From NCBI GenBank assembly GCA_024699325.1, contig JAILPS010000042.1, forward strand, positions 1-64,000: a DNA stretch of 64,000 nt, read 5' to 3'. The position numbers were made by a program, and so were the translations under genes. Positions 27,070-36,167 of the stretch are shown here, piece by piece. This DNA comes from Lachnospiraceae bacterium. Its GTDB lineage: Bacteria; Bacillota; Clostridia; Lachnospirales; Lachnospiraceae. Within the stretch, counting starts at the first letter, position 1; each line of letters opens with the position of its first letter. Under the pieces are notes generated by a model. The model was not told where the DNA came from, ran no database searches, and worked only from the letters and a program-made list of their open reading frames with translations.

Positions 27070-29079
27070 ATGGATGTTTTTGTAAACAATTTTATTCTGG
27101 TGTTACAGCTTTTAGGAGGCGTGGGACTCTTCCTCTACGGAATGCATCTCATGGGAGATTCGCTTAAAAAACTGGCCGGCGGTCAGATGGAGGCAATCCT
27201 CGCGAAGTTTACCACCAGCAAGAACGAGGCGGTTGGAAGGCTTAAGGGTTTTGGACTTGGTACAATAGTTACGGCAATCATTCAGAGCTCTGCGGCGACA
27301 ACCATCATGCTGATAGGCTTCGTTAACGCCGGAATCATGACGCTTGGACAGACCATTGCGGTTGTTTTTGGTGCCAATGTCGGTTCTACAGCCACAGCGC
27401 AGATCATCAGACTTGCGGATATCTCGGGCGGTTCAGGAGCGCTCTCGCTTCTAAACCTTTTAAAGCCCAAGGTTTTTGCCTATGCACTTCTGTGCATCGG
27501 AGCATTTATTATGCTCTTTGCCAAGAAGAAGAGACCGAAGGATATCGCGGGCATCATGGTAGGTCTGGGAACGCTGTTTGTCGGCATGACAACCATGGAG
27601 GATGTTTTCGAGGGACTGAAGGATTCGGATGGCTTCAAGCAGCTCTTCGTGTCATTTAGCAATCCCTTAATAGGCTTTGCCATAGGTCTTGGCCTCACGG
27701 CTCTCATCCAGAGCTCATCCGCGTCAGTTGGTATCCTGCAGTCGCTCACTGTCACAGGCATCACATATGCGACGGTAGTTCCTGTTGTCATTGGTATCAA
27801 CGTCGGCAAATGTATGACCATACTTCTAGGAGCCATCGGAGCCAACAAAAAGGCCAAGAGAGTGTCTCTGGTCTACCTCTTGTTTAACATTATAGGCGCC
27901 ATAGTTTTCATGGTGGGAATATACGGCATCAACGCGCTTGTAAGCGGCGGCTTCTCATTCTGGGACACAGTCGTAAACCGCGGTAATATCGCCGACTTCC
28001 ATCTCATATTCAACCTTGTCATGGCTGTGATTCTTCTGCCGTTTACCAAGCAGATCAGCAACCTCACAGGCAAGATTATCCACGACACGGACGAGGAGAG
28101 AAACACAGACAAGATCCTCGAGAGTCTCGACGAGCGACTCTTCGACACACCTACCACAGCTATCGAGCAGTCGCGCAAGGTTATGTGCCACATGATCGAC
28201 AGCATCATGGAGAACTACTACATAAGCACGGGTCTTATGTATGAGTTTGACGCTGAGAAGCGCGGCGAGGTGGAGATTAATGAGAAGTTTATCGACAAGT
28301 GTGAGACAGCACTTAACGAATATCTTCTGAAGGTAACATCCAACACAGTATTGACCAGAGATCAGAGAAAGATTGCCAGCGAGCTTCTAAACTCTGTCAG
28401 CGATCTCGAGCGCATCGGCGACCACTGCATGAACATGGCTGAGATTGCAGATGCCATGAGGGAGAATAAGATTTCCTTCTCAGACAAGGGAAATGCTGAG
28501 CTTCAGATTATCATCACGGCAGTTGAGAAGATACTTGACCTGACATTTACAGCATTTAAGACGGATGACCAGAGCATGACTCTTAGAGTTGAGATCCTCG
28601 ACGAGATGATCAACGAACTCAAGGAGACCATCAAGGAGCACCATGTCAACAGACTTCAGACAGGGGAGTGCTCAATCGAGGGCGGCTTCTATCTTGTGGA
28701 CACACTCACAGACCTCGAGCGTATCGGCGGCCACTGTGCGAACATCGTTCACCATGTCACCAAGAGATTCGCGGCTCCTTCATCCTTCGATGAGATGCAC
28801 GGACATGCCTACAGCGTGGACATCAAGAATTCCGACGATTACAAGGCACTCTATGTATACTATGAGCAGGTTTATCTTAAGCCAATCAGAAAGTACAACG
28901 CGAATGTCGAGGCCATAGCATCTGCGACACAGGATGTTGAAGTTAAGCCTCAGACTGAGAGTGCGGTGGAGGCGGTAAGCGCTGAGGAAGTGCCTGCTAA
29001 GACCGATGAGAGCGCAGATTCTTCAAAGATTCCTAAGAAGGATAAGAAAAAGAAGGAAGAAAAGAAGAAAAAACATTAA
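27070..29079 (+). CDS. Na/Pi cotransporter family protein with PhoU-like C-terminal domain
   Basis: This 669-residue membrane protein has the duplicated cotransporter core of the SLC34/NptA type. The two QSS motifs, IIQSSAATTIMLIGF near residue 74 and LIQSSSASVGILQS near 216, mark the substrate sites. From about 350 the chain is soluble and resembles two PhoU half-repeats (LERIGDHCMNMAE, LERIGGHCANIVHH), ending in a Lys-rich tail. It probably imports phosphate, with the PhoU part as a regulator; the ion is inference from the family. AGGAG lies 13 bp from the ATG, which is long. Confidence 0.88.
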   Translation: MDVFVNNFILVLQLLGGVGLFLYGMHLMGDSLKKLAGGQMEAILAKFTTSKNEAVGRLKGFGLGTIVTAIIQSSAATTIMLIGFVNAGIMTLGQTIAVVFGANVGSTATAQIIRLADISGGSGALSLLNLLKPKVFAYALLCIGAFIMLFAKKKRPKDIAGIMVGLGTLFVGMTTMEDVFEGLKDSDGFKQLFVSFSNPLIGFAIGLGLTALIQSSSASVGILQSLTVTGITYATVVPVVIGINVGKCMTILLGAIGANKKAKRVSLVYLLFNIIGAIVFMVGIYGINALVSGGFSFWDTVVNRGNIADFHLIFNLVMAVILLPFTKQISNLTGKIIHDTDEERNTDKILESLDERLFDTPTTAIEQSRKVMCHMIDSIMENYYISTGLMYEFDAEKRGEVEINEKFIDKCETALNEYLLKVTSNTVLTRDQRKIASELLNSVSDLERIGDHCMNMAEIADAMRENKISFSDKGNAELQIIITAVEKILDLTFTAFKTDDQSMTLRVEILDEMINELKETIKEHHVNRLQTGECSIEGGFYLVDTLTDLERIGGHCANIVHHVTKRFAAPSSFDEMHGHAYSVDIKNSDDYKALYVYYEQVYLKPIRKYNANVEAIASATQDVEVKPQTESAVEAVSAEEVPAKTDESADSSKIPKKDKKKKEEKKKKH

Positions 29080-29132
29080 AATTTGACCATATGGTACAAT
29101 GACATTTTAAAAAAAGTGTGATAAATTATCTT

Positions 29133-29205
29133 ACGTGGACTGGGTAACCACAGAGAGAAGGCTAACAGGGTGCAACTAATGCACCTTGACAACTGAATAT
29201 TGCCG
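29133..29205 (+). other. Structured leader before the CAP gene, with an rRNA-spacer-like segment
   Basis: Two small hairpins are visible: GTGG/CCAC at about 29135-29151 and a GGTGCA/TGCACC stem at about 29169-29185. The following CTTGACAACTGAATA resembles the CTTGAAAACTGAATA-like sequence that flanks Firmicute rRNA genes. ATTGCCG is then directly repeated. No known riboswitch is recognised. Confidence 0.35.
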
Positions 29206-29232
29206 ATTGCCGATCATGAAAGTGGGAGGATT

Positions 29233-30321
29233 ATGAAGATAATTTATTATATAATCGGGCTTATTCTAAGCATGCTGCTTATGTTTAAGTGCCCGACGTT
29301 TTGGAAGATTTATGATGGGGCTTCGGACAAAACCGAAGCCCCTTTTGTTGTGGAGACAACCGCTATAGAGGAGACCACTGCATCTGAGGAAACCGTGGCG
29401 CAGGAGACTGTGGCAGTGCCAGAAACCACCACGGTGCCTGAGACAAGCGCTGTGCCTGAGACTACTGCAGCACCAGAGACTACTGCTGCGCCAGAAACCA
29501 CTGCTGTGCCAGAAACTACTGCTGCGCCAGAAACCACTGCGGTGCCAGAAAACACGACGGTGGCAGAGACCACCTCAGCATCCTACAGTGTGACCAGACT
29601 TATAGTTGACAATGCGTCAGAGCTGGATAACATCTGGGTTCCTGGCCACACCATAAGTGCGGATGAGTTGAGCGTCAGAGCCGTGATGGTTAATGACAAC
29701 GACCCTGCGGATATCTTAGTGGAGACGGACGCGGCCGTGAGCATACAAAATGGTCCCGTAACCATAGTTTCAGGTGGTAATGTCATAGAGCTTGAGTATA
29801 GGGGATACAGGACAAGCTGGACATACACGCCCGTGATACTAAGCGAGGCGCAGTACGCGAGAAAATACGGAAGCATGTATCTGCCTGAGCTTGAGGAGGA
29901 ACTCCTAAGGCAGATGAACGATGTGAGAGTCGAGCTTGGGCTTGACGCGGACGTGTTCTCAGAGAGGTGTCAGGAGATGGCCAGAAACAGGGCGGTGGCC
30001 ATAGCGCAGGAATACTTGGAGACCGGGGACTGTTCGCACAACAACAGCGGTAAATACATTTATATAACGGACGGTGGAACAAGCGAGAACATACTGCACC
30101 AGTATCCGCTTACAGGCTACGTTTTAGATGGCAAAACCGCCACGGCCAGCGTTATGGCGGAGACCTTCAGGGCCAGCGAGGGACATTTTATCAGATGGAC
30201 CGAGGACGTAAGAGGTTACTTTGAGAACAGATATGTGGGCGTTGGAATCTACTACGAGGAGACCAGCGGATATCTGTTTGTGTCCATTGTCTACATGGTT
30301 TTGTATTCTGAGAGATTATAA
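29233..30321 (+). CDS. Surface CAP-domain (SCP/PR-1) protein on a PETT-repeat stalk
   Basis: This 362-residue protein has an N-terminal hydrophobic anchor (residues 1-20) and no cleavage site or lipobox, so it is probably membrane-tethered. A Thr/Glu/Pro/Ala stalk of PETTA-type repeats (about 35-115) and a small beta module lead to a CAP domain. The CAP domain begins LEEELLRQMNDVRVELGLDA and contains NRAVAIAQ, SENIL and a final VGVGIYYEE-YLFVSIVYMV. CAP proteins are extracellular and of varied or unknown activity. The ATG at 29233 has GGGAGG very close (3 bp); the in-frame TTG at 29200 adds residues with no signal value. Confidence 0.78.
   Translation: MKIIYYIIGLILSMLLMFKCPTFWKIYDGASDKTEAPFVVETTAIEETTASEETVAQETVAVPETTTVPETSAVPETTAAPETTAAPETTAVPETTAAPETTAVPENTTVAETTSASYSVTRLIVDNASELDNIWVPGHTISADELSVRAVMVNDNDPADILVETDAAVSIQNGPVTIVSGGNVIELEYRGYRTSWTYTPVILSEAQYARKYGSMYLPELEEELLRQMNDVRVELGLDADVFSERCQEMARNRAVAIAQEYLETGDCSHNNSGKYIYITDGGTSENILHQYPLTGYVLDGKTATASVMAETFRASEGHFIRWTEDVRGYFENRYVGVGIYYEETSGYLFVSIVYMVLYSERL
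29425..29575 (+). repeat. PETTA-coding tandem repeat
   Basis: Degenerate 15-18 bp units of the form CCAGAAACCACTGCTGTG repeat in frame and encode the stalk of the CAP protein. Copy number could vary between strains. Confidence 0.75.
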
Positions 30322-30334
30322 TCTAACATTTTCT

Positions 30335-30361
30335 GAGCAGTCGTTTGACTGCTCTTTTTTT
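30335..30361 (+). terminator. Terminator between the CAP gene and the NlpC-CnaB gene
   Basis: An 8-bp stem (30335-30342 with 30347-30354) is followed by T7. Only 23 bases remain before the next start codon, too few for a separate promoter, so some read-through or a promoter inside the upstream gene is needed. Confidence 0.85.
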
Positions 30362-30384
30362 ATACCAAAATATAGGAGGAAGAT

Positions 30385-33300
30385 ATGAGAAACAGACTAA
30401 AAAGAGGAATTGGAGTTTTGGTGTGCGCGGGGCTGGTGGCCTCGGGCATGACAAACCCTATCACAGGCTATGAGGGGGTGATGAGGGCAGAAGCTGCCCC
30501 GGAGCGCGCCGTCGTCGACGTGACAGGGGAGGACGTTGCAAATGCAGCGCTTAAGTACCTAGGCTATGGCTACAGTCAGGGAAGCGGCAGGCTTACAGGG
30601 GATTCCTACATGGACTGCACGGGGCTTATATACAGGGCTTTGTCAGACGTTGGATATTCGGGGATGCCCGATGACACGGCGGAGTGGATAAGCCTTATAA
30701 CCAGGCAGAGCCTTAACGTGACCTACGACGGCAAAGCCACGGATGTCATATATGTGGACAGCGCCGCGCAGTATAACGCGATTGTGGATAACGATTCCTA
30801 TAATAACTATTTTGTGGTGCTAAAAACGTCCGTCACGAGCGATTCGGCGGATGACTTAAACATGGTTCCTGGAACCATTCTGATTATGGGCAAAACCGAC
30901 ACGAGCGCCGCCCACGGCATGATTGCCATAGGCAATGTGTCTGACGAGGGCGTGGCGCCGCTTACGGTTGCCAACTACGATACGGAGTATTTTAAATACA
31001 TTGACAGCGCCATGGGGGAACTGTCAGAAAAATATGACACCCTTAAAAACAGGCTTGATAAGGCGCACTACGTCGTGCACACGGTGGCGACCGATAATCT
31101 GGTGGCCGGACTTAGATACATGACCACATCCAACACGTATTCGTATGATACGTATCTGCAGACGTTTGGAAGCAACTACTATAACGCTGTCAGAAGGGAT
31201 AACTATCTGATTATGCCCGGCGGAGGCGCTAATCCAACGACGAATGTCTACACGGTGGGACTTAACACATGGTTTATCGACGCGGCGAGCGCGACCTACG
31301 GCGTGAGGCTTAGAAACAACATAACCGGCAAGGGAAATGGTGTGGTTCCCGTGTACAGCATAAGGGTTCCCTGCAACGAGGATTACTATGCGTATGTGAA
31401 TCTTGCGAAGGTTATAAGCGATAACGGTCAGAGCGCGGAGGGGGCAGGATATGTGGTCACAAGCAATGAGACCCTTGCAAAAAATGTGGCCTCTGGAATC
31501 GTTTTGGAGAGTGGAATTGTGACAGATGATTTTACCACATTGGTGACAACAGGAAAAAGCCCTGTCTCCTCTGCGGCAGTTTTGACAGGTCTTAGCCAGA
31601 GCGGCACACTTTACGTGGCAGAGTATAAGGCGCCCGAAAACTGCACGAGGGATGAGGGCTACTATAAGGTCAGCGTGAGCGGTGTGTTAAATACTGAGGG
31701 TCAGGGCTCATACATAGAGGATGTTACGTATTATGCCTCTGCCTCCAGCGCGCAGGGAAGCTTACTTGGCAACTCCATGAACAGCGACGGATATTTTGTG
31801 AGAGGCGGCGCGGGGGTTGCGGGAACACTCTACGCGTCCGACGAGCTTAAGTACAAAAACATGTATGGCAGCTTTAAGGCGGTTAAGAGGGACGAAAACG
31901 GAGAAGTGATATCTGTTGCAGGCATAAGTTTTTCTGTATATGACGCGGCCCAAAACTATATAGGAAATATCACCACAGACCAGACGGGCACTGCCACATA
32001 TCCTGTGTTTGTGAGAGAGGTTTTAAAAACTGCGACGTCGGCCTCTGAAACCTTCTATGTGAGGGAGAATGCGGACAGTTTAGTAAGCGCCGGGGCCACG
32101 GGACTAATCTGTGACGACAACTACTATAAGGTAACCGTGGGGCTTGGTTTAAGGAGCGATGCAGGGGACTGCACAGTGAGCGTTACCAAGGGACAGAGTA
32201 TGGATAATGCCACAGCGGAGGTTTTGGCAAGTGGAACAGCATTTGACGTGATAAACACACATAGATATGTGAATGCGAAGCTTGTGGTAACCAAGCTTGA
32301 CGAGGAGACCGGGGAGAAGGTTGGCGCGCCCATAGGATTCGAGCTCTACAGCGATGAAAACTGTCAGAATATGATCGATATATTCTACACATCAGGAGGG
32401 GTTGGAACTTACACATTTGAGCCATGGAAGCTAAACACAGACGGAAGCGGAAGTGTTAGGACCATATACATGAGGGAGAACGAGGAGAGCGCTAAGAAGG
32501 CGGGCTTAGACGTGGACACAAACATATATAAGCTTGGCGTGACTGGGGCAGAGAACATAGAAAACTGCGCGGTAAATGTTTTGGCGGTCACCGGCGATTA
32601 CAGCCCGAGGATGAACTGCGACGGTGGTTTCAGTTTGAGCGTCTACGATAAGCCTGTGAACATCTCTGTGGTTAAAAACATGGACGAGACGGCAAGGCTT
32701 GCCATAACGGAGGTTGTGATTGAGCTTAGCGCGAAGGTTAACGGCGTAAGCATAACGCCACAAAACATAGGCGGCGAGGAGGTTTTAACTGTCTTAAGGC
32801 TTAACAGCGGCAACGCATTTAGCGCAGGCTTCACAGACCTTAGAAAATATGATGAAAACGGTATGCCGATAAGCTATGAAATCGCGGAGACTGAGGTGGT
32901 TACTAAGAGTGGCGCCGGGCTTGAAGCATTTGCAGAGCCTGTAATCACGCGCGAGGGCGCAAGCGACTATACGGCTAACTACAGCGTGTACAACCAGACG
33001 CTTAAGTTTGACGGATATCTAAAACTTGTCAAGACAGACGAGAGAGGTGAGGCTTGTGAAGCTGTGTTTAATATCTACGCAGATAGCGCCTGCGAGGAGC
33101 TTCTAAAAACCGTGGAGTGTGTGGATGGAAGCGCAGTGGTCTATGTATCGGACATGTTTAGCGAGCCCTGGACTTATCTTACAGATCTTGACGGAGACAA
33201 AAACCTAAACACTGTCACTGTCTATGTGAAGGAGGCTTCAAACGACGGAAGACATATTCTTGATGAGAGCGTCAGAAGCGTAGTCATAGAGGCGTCAGAT

Positions 33301-35169
33301 GTGAGGGGCGCACTTGGAGGAACGCAGGAGACATTTATCAATGCCACAAGAACCCTCACGGTCTCAAAACTAGACGCCACAGGCGGCGTGGAGGTAAAAG
33401 GCGCCACACTTAAGCTCTACAGCGCCACGAAGGAGGGTGTTATAACCTCCGACTTTTACGAGAGCTGGGTTAGCGGAAGCGACGGCGTGGACGCGGAGGG
33501 CAAGCTTAAGCCCCACGTGGTTTACGGCATAAGCGAGGGCTACTATGTTTTGCAGGAGAGCGATGTGCCAGGCGGATATCTGGGAGCAAGCGACATTCTC
33601 TTCTATGTATCAGCAGAGGCAACTCAGAGCGTTACCATGGAGGATGAGAGGCCATACGGATATGTGAATATACAGAAAAACGACCCGGACGGTGCGGGAA
33701 TAGAGGGCGTAAGATTCCTGATAAGCAGGAGGGATAACGGGCAGACATGGGAGATAGAGACCATGGAGGACGGCTCGGCGGTGTCGCCGCACCTTCCCAT
33801 TAACGAGCTTGTGGACGGCAGGGTTACGCCAATCATTTACGATATTGAGGAGATATACGTGCCGGCGGGATATATTCTAGACGATGAAAGGCACGAGGTG
33901 GTGTTTGAGTACGCGGGCCCCTCTGAAAACCTTATCAGATATGATTTAAATGTCGTAAATGAATTCCAGAGGGGCTGTATCGCCGTGTTAAAGCGGGGCC
34001 TTATGGTCGAGGGCGTGACGCTCTATGAGACCGTTTTTGGCGTGGATGTCTATAAGCTTGGCAGGAGATACACATATCTTGAGGGCGTTGAATTCACAGT
34101 TTACCAGGATGAATCGTTAACCGAGGAGGTCTGTAAGATAGTCACGAGCGCAGAAGGGCTGGCAAAAAGTGAACCGCTAAGGGTCGGTCACTACTATGTG
34201 AAGGAGACGAAGGTGCCCGAGGGCTACGCCTCAGACCTGGATGAAAATGGCAACACAAGGGTTTACGAGTTTTATATCGCGGGCAGCGCGCAGGATTCGC
34301 AAAGCGGAAGCATAGAGTATGTTTTAGAAGTCACAGGAGAGATTGAAAACAGGCTCTTATCTGCCACTCTCCAGATAGTCAAGATAGGAATAGATGAGGC
34401 GGGCGTCAAAAAACCGCTGTCAGGTGTTTATTTTGGCGTGTTTGCAGGAGAGGATATCAAAAACAAAAACAGCGGCGAGGTGGTTGTGGAGGCAGACAGA
34501 TGTATTGCGGTGATTAAGACTGACAGCCAGGGAGTTGCGACCCTTACAGATACGCTGCCCGAAGGCAGATACTATTACAGGGAATTAAAAACCTCCGGAA
34601 ACGAATACGTTCTAGACGATGAGAAGGTGGAGTTTGCTGTGTCGTATGATGATGCGCAGGCAGATATATGTATCGAGAGGGAGGCGCTAAACACCGTGAA
34701 GAAGGGAAAAATGCAGATATATAAGGTGAGCGAGGAGAATGCTCCTCTTGAGGAGGCCGAGTTTACGCTTAAAAACACACAGACAGGGGAGAGCGTGGTG
34801 CTAAAAACAGACAAAAACGGATACGCCTGCGCAGAAAACCTGACCATCGGAAGCTACAACGAGGATGGAGAGTTTATGTATGTAACCTACACTCTTTGCG
34901 AGACGAAGGCGCCTCTGGGCTACGAGTTGGATGATGCCGTGTATGAATTCACGTTTGAGGAAGGGGAGGTAAGCATAGACGCCCTGACTAAAACCTACAG
35001 GATTGTAAATGTCAAGGAGGACACTCCTAAGCCCGCTGCCATCTCGACCAATATTTCCCAGACACCATTTGGCATAGGTGACGGCGGCGTGGCGGCCGGC
35101 AGATACGTATATATTGCAGGCCTCATCATGCTTCTTGCGGCTCTGTTTTACAGGAGGAGAAGGATGTGA
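30385..35169 (+). CDS. Giant surface protein: NlpC/P60-like domain plus about nine CnaB-type repeats
   Basis: This 1594-residue secreted, wall-anchored protein has a signal peptide (residues 1-35). An NlpC/P60-like cysteine peptidase domain follows at about 45-190, with the catalytic Cys in DCTGLIYRA (C78) and the His in AAHGMIAIG (H177). From about 490 to 1545 come roughly nine prealbumin-like CnaB modules, each starting with a pattern like LKLVKTDERG or LQIVKIG and often ending with a Y-x-L-x-E strand, as in SpaA-type pilins. The end is a hydrophobic helix plus RRRRM, a sortase signal, but with SQTPFGIGDGG (1558-1568) in place of LPxTG. AGGAGG precedes the ATG. The sortase gene overlaps its stop. 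A wall hydrolase or adhesin role is inferred. Confidence 0.82.
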   Translation: MRNRLKRGIGVLVCAGLVASGMTNPITGYEGVMRAEAAPERAVVDVTGEDVANAALKYLGYGYSQGSGRLTGDSYMDCTGLIYRALSDVGYSGMPDDTAEWISLITRQSLNVTYDGKATDVIYVDSAAQYNAIVDNDSYNNYFVVLKTSVTSDSADDLNMVPGTILIMGKTDTSAAHGMIAIGNVSDEGVAPLTVANYDTEYFKYIDSAMGELSEKYDTLKNRLDKAHYVVHTVATDNLVAGLRYMTTSNTYSYDTYLQTFGSNYYNAVRRDNYLIMPGGGANPTTNVYTVGLNTWFIDAASATYGVRLRNNITGKGNGVVPVYSIRVPCNEDYYAYVNLAKVISDNGQSAEGAGYVVTSNETLAKNVASGIVLESGIVTDDFTTLVTTGKSPVSSAAVLTGLSQSGTLYVAEYKAPENCTRDEGYYKVSVSGVLNTEGQGSYIEDVTYYASASSAQGSLLGNSMNSDGYFVRGGAGVAGTLYASDELKYKNMYGSFKAVKRDENGEVISVAGISFSVYDAAQNYIGNITTDQTGTATYPVFVREVLKTATSASETFYVRENADSLVSAGATGLICDDNYYKVTVGLGLRSDAGDCTVSVTKGQSMDNATAEVLASGTAFDVINTHRYVNAKLVVTKLDEETGEKVGAPIGFELYSDENCQNMIDIFYTSGGVGTYTFEPWKLNTDGSGSVRTIYMRENEESAKKAGLDVDTNIYKLGVTGAENIENCAVNVLAVTGDYSPRMNCDGGFSLSVYDKPVNISVVKNMDETARLAITEVVIELSAKVNGVSITPQNIGGEEVLTVLRLNSGNAFSAGFTDLRKYDENGMPISYEIAETEVVTKSGAGLEAFAEPVITREGASDYTANYSVYNQTLKFDGYLKLVKTDERGEACEAVFNIYADSACEELLKTVECVDGSAVVYVSDMFSEPWTYLTDLDGDKNLNTVTVYVKEASNDGRHILDESVRSVVIEASDVRGALGGTQETFINATRTLTVSKLDATGGVEVKGATLKLYSATKEGVITSDFYESWVSGSDGVDAEGKLKPHVVYGISEGYYVLQESDVPGGYLGASDILFYVSAEATQSVTMEDERPYGYVNIQKNDPDGAGIEGVRFLISRRDNGQTWEIETMEDGSAVSPHLPINELVDGRVTPIIYDIEEIYVPAGYILDDERHEVVFEYAGPSENLIRYDLNVVNEFQRGCIAVLKRGLMVEGVTLYETVFGVDVYKLGRRYTYLEGVEFTVYQDESLTEEVCKIVTSAEGLAKSEPLRVGHYYVKETKVPEGYASDLDENGNTRVYEFYIAGSAQDSQSGSIEYVLEVTGEIENRLLSATLQIVKIGIDEAGVKKPLSGVYFGVFAGEDIKNKNSGEVVVEADRCIAVIKTDSQGVATLTDTLPEGRYYYRELKTSGNEYVLDDEKVEFAVSYDDAQADICIEREALNTVKKGKMQIYKVSEENAPLEEAEFTLKNTQTGESVVLKTDKNGYACAENLTIGSYNEDGEFMYVTYTLCETKAPLGYELDDAVYEFTFEEGEVSIDALTKTYRIVNVKEDTPKPAAISTNISQTPFGIGDGGVAAGRYVYIAGLIMLLAALFYRRRRM

Positions 35170-36020
35170 AAAAACTCAGAGCCATATTGATAGCCGTGGC
35201 TCTTGTGCTTATGGCAATCGGAATATGCAAAACCTCTGCCGCCAAGATGGAGGTGGAGGAGGGATATGTAAGGCAGCATGAAGAGGAGAATATAGCGGAC
35301 AGGTTTATAGAAGAGCTTATGGAGAACGCCATCGATGAACAAAACACCACTCAAAGTGGGGATGAAACCCAAAATAGAGATAGGATCATAAGGTTTACTG
35401 GCGCTGATGGACAGACAAAAACCAAAATTCTGCCTAATACGCCCACGTTTGTGCTCGAGGACTATTCCTCCTACGGCGACGACTTTTACCACAGCCTGAC
35501 GCCTGAGTACGCGAGCGGAGAGTTTAAGTTTGTGCTGGAGATTCCGGACATAGGCCTTAAGCGGGGGGTGTATGGCTCAGAGGATCCCGCCAAAATCGAG
35601 GCTGACCTGGCTATGTGGATGTTAGTCCTTATGGACACAGGCCAGGAGCTTGGCGTGACAAACATTGCCATAGCAGGGCATGACTCCTTAAATGAGGACC
35701 TAAGTCTAAACCGCCTCGTGGACATAGAAACTTTTGACTACATAGGCGAGGGGCACAATATCTATATTTACTCCTGTGAGGGTGTCTATATTTACCAGAT
35801 TGAGGAGTTTTTTGACGCCGCAAGAGCAGAGGGGCGCGCCTCCTACGGCTACACCACAGATTTAGATGTCAGCGATCTCTATATATTTACCTGCGGCCGC
35901 GACATAAACCAGAACCCCTCCCAGATTAAGAATCACAGATATAAGGACATAATCGTCCATGCGGTCTTAACAGACGTGCTGACCTGGCGTGAGTACAGGG
36001 AGAGGGATGAGAAAACATAA
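35166..36020 (+). CDS. Class B-type sortase, coupled to the surface protein gene (GTG start)
   Basis: Sortases cut surface proteins at a C-terminal signal and join them to peptidoglycan or to other subunits. This 284-residue protein has one N-terminal membrane anchor (residues 5-22), a charged spacer and the catalytic domain. The catalytic residues are H172 (IAGHDS), C243 (IFTCGRD) and R258 (HRYKDIIVHAVL). The R-x-x-IVHA ending and YxYxI strand are closest to class B. The GTG at 35166 overlaps the previous TGA by four bases, and AGGAGG lies at 35152-35157, so translation is coupled to the probable substrate. A terminator follows. Confidence 0.85.
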   Translation: MKKLRAILIAVALVLMAIGICKTSAAKMEVEEGYVRQHEEENIADRFIEELMENAIDEQNTTQSGDETQNRDRIIRFTGADGQTKTKILPNTPTFVLEDYSSYGDDFYHSLTPEYASGEFKFVLEIPDIGLKRGVYGSEDPAKIEADLAMWMLVLMDTGQELGVTNIAIAGHDSLNEDLSLNRLVDIETFDYIGEGHNIYIYSCEGVYIYQIEEFFDAARAEGRASYGYTTDLDVSDLYIFTCGRDINQNPSQIKNHRYKDIIVHAVLTDVLTWREYRERDEKT

Positions 36021-36078
36021 AACAGGGAAGTGTTGTGTGATTAAACTGCTAAAAGAATACAGATTAAGTTGAAACTGA

Positions 36079-36101
36079 GGGCGCAATTATGCGCCCTTTT
36101 T
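36079..36101 (+). terminator. Terminator after the sortase gene
   Basis: A GGGCGCA/TGCGCCC stem (36079-36085 with 36090-36096) is followed by T5. It shows that the in-frame codons at 36069-36167 belong to the intergenic region, not to the next gene. Confidence 0.85.
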
Positions 36102-36167
36102 GCTTGCTTATTTACGGAAAATGTTTTATTATTTAATTCGTATGATTCTGTGACAGGGGTGCTTATA

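Noticed and set aside
29173..29205. Actual rRNA or tRNA gene fragment upstream of the CAP gene
   Set aside because: Only a spacer-like 15-base string is seen; no tRNA cloverleaf and no 16S or 23S conserved blocks occur around it.
36069..36167. N-terminal extension of the unknown membrane protein
   Set aside because: The frame runs through the sortase terminator hairpin and T-run, and the ATG at 36168 gives a natural acidic N-terminus.
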